A stretch of 15,044 nucleotides of DNA from NCBI GenBank assembly GCA_964623315.1, contig CAZUSU010000041.1, positions 1-15,044 of the forward strand. The letters are read 5' to 3'. The translations under genes and the position numbers were made by a program. Positions 13,463 to 15,044 of this stretch are shown piece after piece (positions within the stretch are counted from its first letter, which is position 1; each line of letters starts with the position of its first letter). Under the pieces are notes generated by a model, which ran no database searches, was not told the origin of the DNA, and saw only the letters and a program-made list of their open reading frames with translations. The DNA comes from CAZUSU01 sp964623315 (GTDB lineage: Bacteria; Patescibacteriota; Patescibacteriia; Magasanikbacterales; 2-02-FULL-50-9b).

Positions 13463-13480
13463 GCTCCAGAATGTTGGGGC
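13463..13480 (+). promoter_or_regulatory. Leader hairpin before the short ORF
   Basis: GCTCCA (13463-13468) pairs with TGGGGC (13475-13480), one wobble, followed by TTTT and then the AAGGAG ribosome site. The CTCC of the left arm could alternatively pair with the ribosome site GGAG, so the leader could be a weak attenuator or a translation switch. Confidence 0.35.
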
Positions 13481-13495
13481 TTTTGAAGGAGAGTC

Positions 13496-13582
13496 ATGGG
13501 CGATGGAGTTGTGCACAATGACACGCCGCACGATGGCGACTGCTACCCTGATCCGGGCGGCTCGATCACCTGCGGGGGCTAG
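13496..13582 (+). CDS. 28-residue peptide ORF with strong RBS
   Basis: MGDGVVHNDTPHDGDCYPDP followed by GGSITCGG and TAG. A canonical AAGGAG (13486-13491) lies four bases before the ATG, unlike most genes of the window. The peptide is acidic and glycine-rich with two cysteines and two histidines, so metal binding or a disulfide is possible. It has no membrane segment. Promoter, leader hairpin, ribosome site and terminator (13693-13712) together argue for a real unit. The ORF fills only a third of the transcript, so it could instead be an upstream leader peptide or a chance ORF within a non-coding RNA. I recognise no homologue. Confidence 0.4.
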   Translation: MGDGVVHNDTPHDGDCYPDPGGSITCGG

Positions 13583-13692
13583 CCAACCAGCCTTCGTTGC
13601 TACTACGTCAACAACTGAACATCTTCTTGAATCTGTTCGGCCTCATGGCCAATGGCGCGCACTGCAGAAACACATCATGTGTTCGCTTAAGT
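13583..13692 (+). ncRNA. Structured 3' part of the short plus-strand transcript
   Basis: Between the peptide stop and the terminator there is no supported ORF. Small hairpins are visible: GGCC-TCAT-GGCC (13639-13650) and AACAC-ATCAT-GTGTT (13669-13683). Together with the leader this would be the 3' part of a transcript of roughly 260 nt. I recognise no RNA family; it is not tmRNA, SRP RNA or RNase P RNA by their core motifs. Confidence 0.3.
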
Positions 13693-13712
13693 CAGGCGCG
13701 CCTGTTTTTTTT
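13693..13712 (+). terminator. Terminator of the plus-strand unit
   Basis: CAGGCGCGCCTG followed by eight T (13705-13712). The stem is short (CAGG/CCTG around CGCG) but can be extended with flanking AAG/TTT pairs. It faces the minus-strand terminator 29 bases away. Confidence 0.75.
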
Positions 13713-13740
13713 GACAGCAATAGAATGATTTGTTGTCCAC

Positions 13741-13778
13741 AAAAATAAAAAGCTCCGGCATGGACGAGCCATACCGGA
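13741..13778 (-). terminator. Terminator of the minus-strand small RNA
   Basis: On the minus strand TCCGGTATGG (13778-13769), loop CTCGT, CCATGCCGGA (13763-13754): 10 bp with one U-G pair, then GC and TTTTTATTTTT. A strong Rho-independent terminator. Confidence 0.8.
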
Positions 13779-13836
13779 CTTTTCCGGAGAAGCACTCCAG
13801 TAGGACGAAACCCAAAGGGATACTTCTCGTGGTGAT
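13741..13836 (-). ncRNA. Predicted small structured RNA (about 96 nt)
   Basis: The start near 13836 is set by a near-consensus minus-strand promoter (13871-13843), and the end by a terminator with T-run at 13741. No ORF of note lies between. The RNA has a 5' hairpin closed by GAGAAG (13829-13824) with CTTCTC (13792-13787), holding UCCC-UUU-GGG in its interior, then CCGGAAAAGUCCGG, then the terminator stem. Three CCGG segments can pair in alternative ways (CTCCGG at 13788-13783 with CCGGAG at 13757-13752, or the terminator stem itself), so the molecule could switch. It lacks the SRP motif (GGAAGCAG) and 6S features. I recognise no family. Confidence 0.5.
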
Positions 13837-13842
13837 GCGGCA

Positions 13843-13871
13843 ACTATATCAGTGTTTACAGAGCGTGTCAA
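13843..13871 (-). promoter_or_regulatory. Promoter of the minus-strand small RNA
   Basis: Minus-strand TTGACA (13871-13866), 17-nt spacer, TATAGT (13848-13843): a near-consensus promoter. Its -35 lies within the spacer of the prfB promoter and its spacer holds the prfB -35. Confidence 0.7.
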
Positions 13872-13883
13872 ATACGCTACAAT
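13855..13883 (+). promoter_or_regulatory. prfB promoter
   Basis: TTTACA (13855-13860), 17-nt spacer, TACAAT (13878-13883). The ATG at 13892 follows after eight bases, so the mRNA is predicted to be leaderless. It interlocks with the divergent small-RNA promoter. Confidence 0.7.
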
Positions 13884-13891
13884 CCGGCCAT

Positions 13892-15037
13892 ATGATTGAA
13901 GCCGGCAAACAGCTTATTCAACTGCTTGAACAAATAAAAGAAGCTCGTAAACTCCTAGACCATGACCGCAAGGCCGTGGATGTTCGCGCGCTTGATATTG
14001 AAATGGCTGACGCGGATTTTTGGAAAAATCAGGAAGTGGCGGCGCGCGTTTCAAAAAAGCGTGAAGAATTGGCGCGGGAGTTGGAATTGTGGTCAGCGCT
14101 CCAAACGGAAGTTGAGCAATTGATTGCGCTGTGTGAAATGCCGGACGCGGAACATGATCTGGAATTGCGTGCGGAAGTTGAAAAGCGCGGCAGAGAGTTG
14201 CAAGAAAAATATCAAAAATTGGAATTTTATTTATTGTTCAGCGAGCCATATGATGAAAATTCCATCATTATGGCAATTCACGCCGGCACCGGTGGCACCG
14301 AGGCCATGGATTGGGCCGCCATGCTTCAGCGCATGTACTTGCGCTACGCAGAAAAAAAAGGATGGCGCGTTAATATTGTTGATTATTCGCCAGGGATGGA
14401 AGCCGGTATTAAAAGTGTTGTGATGGAAATCAACGGCCGCCACGCGTACGGTCATCTCAAAGGTGAACACGGCACGCATCGGTTGGTGCGCATGTCGCCG
14501 TTCAACGCGGATGGCCTGCGTCAGACCTCGTTTGCGCTGGTAGAAATTTTGCCGCAGATTGAACAGGATTCCGATCTGGTGATTGATCCCAAAGACGTGC
14601 GCGTGGACACCATGACATCCAGCGGCGCCGGCGGTCAATCGGTGAATACCACGTACAGCGCCATTCGGCTGGTGCACCTTCCAACCGGAATAATTATTTC
14701 CGTTCAAAACGAACGCTCGCAACAACAAAATAAAGAAACGGCGTTCAAAATTTTGAAAGCGCGTTTGCTGGCGTTGCAACTAGAGGCGCAAAAAAAAGAG
14801 CGCGAAGAATTACGTGGCGAACATAAATCCGCCGAATGGGGGAATCAGATTCGTTCGTATGTGCTGGCTCCGTACCGAATGGTAAAAGACATTCGCACGC
14901 GACATGAAACGTCGGACACTGTCGGCGTTTTGGACGGCGACCTTGACCTTTTTGTGGAAGCATATTTACGCTGGATAAAAATTAAAGAAAACTCAGCACG
15001 CGCCGTCAGCGCCGAGCCGGATTTTGAAGATGAATAA
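13892..15037 (+). CDS. prfB: Peptide chain release factor 2 (RF2)
   Basis: 381 residues. RF2 recognises UAA and UGA on the ribosome and releases the nascent chain. The codon-recognition tripeptide SPF is at 202-204 (HRLVRMSPFNADG) and the catalytic GGQ at 247-249 (SSGAGGQSVNTTYSAIR). The N-terminal helical domain (1-about 115) and a C-terminal SYVLAPYRMVKDIRTRHET block are as in the family; a charged tail ends DFEDE. At the place where many prfB genes carry the programmed +1 frameshift (CUU-UGA-C), this gene reads CTC-CTA-GAC in frame (L21-L22-D23), so none is needed. The ATG at 13892 is set by the promoter spacing; the frame is open back to 13730 but without homology. Confidence 0.97.
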   Translation: MIEAGKQLIQLLEQIKEARKLLDHDRKAVDVRALDIEMADADFWKNQEVAARVSKKREELARELELWSALQTEVEQLIALCEMPDAEHDLELRAEVEKRGRELQEKYQKLEFYLLFSEPYDENSIIMAIHAGTGGTEAMDWAAMLQRMYLRYAEKKGWRVNIVDYSPGMEAGIKSVVMEINGRHAYGHLKGEHGTHRLVRMSPFNADGLRQTSFALVEILPQIEQDSDLVIDPKDVRVDTMTSSGAGGQSVNTTYSAIRLVHLPTGIIISVQNERSQQQNKETAFKILKARLLALQLEAQKKEREELRGEHKSAEWGNQIRSYVLAPYRMVKDIRTRHETSDTVGVLDGDLDLFVEAYLRWIKIKENSARAVSAEPDFEDE

Positions 15038-15044
15038 TGGGTGG

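Noticed and set aside
13451..13712. tmRNA or RNase P RNA identity for the plus unit
   Set aside because: No tRNA-like ends, tag ORF ending in AA, or RNase P core motifs are visible.
13305..13748. 147-codon plus-strand ORF across the nth 3' end
   Set aside because: It overlaps nth in another frame and crosses a promoter and terminator; no domain is recognisable.
13741..13836. SRP RNA or 6S RNA identity for the small RNA
   Set aside because: The SRP apical motif GGAAGCAG is absent, and the length and shape do not fit 6S RNA.
13730..13891. 54-residue N-terminal extension of RF2
   Set aside because: It would overlap the small-RNA terminator, its promoter and the prfB promoter; family homology starts at the ATG at 13892.
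1..15044. CRISPR array
   Set aside because: No regularly spaced direct repeats were seen on either strand.
1..15044. UGA-as-glycine recoding
   Set aside because: UGA ends several genes at natural ends, and RF2 is encoded here.

Overview
The window reads like a chromosomal segment of an uncultivated, small-genome bacterium, most likely of the Candidate Phyla Radiation (Patescibacteria). This is an inference from several things together: compact genes, many starts without a Shine-Dalgarno sequence or with almost no 5' leader, a short Oxa1/YidC, a nucleotidyltransferase plus O-antigen-ligase-like pair, and a general housekeeping set. TGA is used as a normal stop (pyrG, nth) and a release factor 2 gene is present, so the standard bacterial code applies and the UGA-as-Gly code of some related lineages does not.

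Layout. Positions 1-136 hold the end of an insertion sequence with the first 25 codons of a transposase on the minus strand. A tRNA-Val(UAC) with a perfect palindromic terminator follows, then a gene-poor, GC-rich, hairpin-rich stretch. At 500-1020 a flavin-nucleotide-binding split-barrel protein (minus) diverges from an operon (plus) of a small membrane protein, a methyltransferase, a second membrane protein, a YraN-type nuclease-fold protein and an AT-rich HTH/homing-nuclease-like gene, ending at tRNA-Val(GAC). A nucleoside-deoxyribosyltransferase-like gene (minus) then diverges from pyrG, which is translationally coupled to a coiled-coil protein. After these come nusA-yidC-PRC barrel-nucleotidyltransferase-Wzy/O-antigen ligase (plus), groES-groEL under a CIRCE operator, a small minus-strand membrane protein with its own promoter and terminator, nth (endonuclease III lacking two of four Fe-S cysteines), a 470-bp interval, and prfB without the programmed frameshift.

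Regulation visible in the sequence. Good sigma-70-type promoters lie so close to ATG in at least five genes that the mRNAs are probably leaderless. Three genes break this pattern: nusA has a 23-nt palindrome at its start point, groESL has CIRCE, and two small genes have strong Shine-Dalgarno sequences. The most novel region is 13416-13891. There a plus-strand unit (promoter, leader hairpin, 28-codon ORF, terminator) faces a minus-strand unit (promoter, about 96-nt structured RNA, terminator) tail to tail, and the minus promoter interlocks with the prfB promoter. Neither unit matches an RNA family I know.
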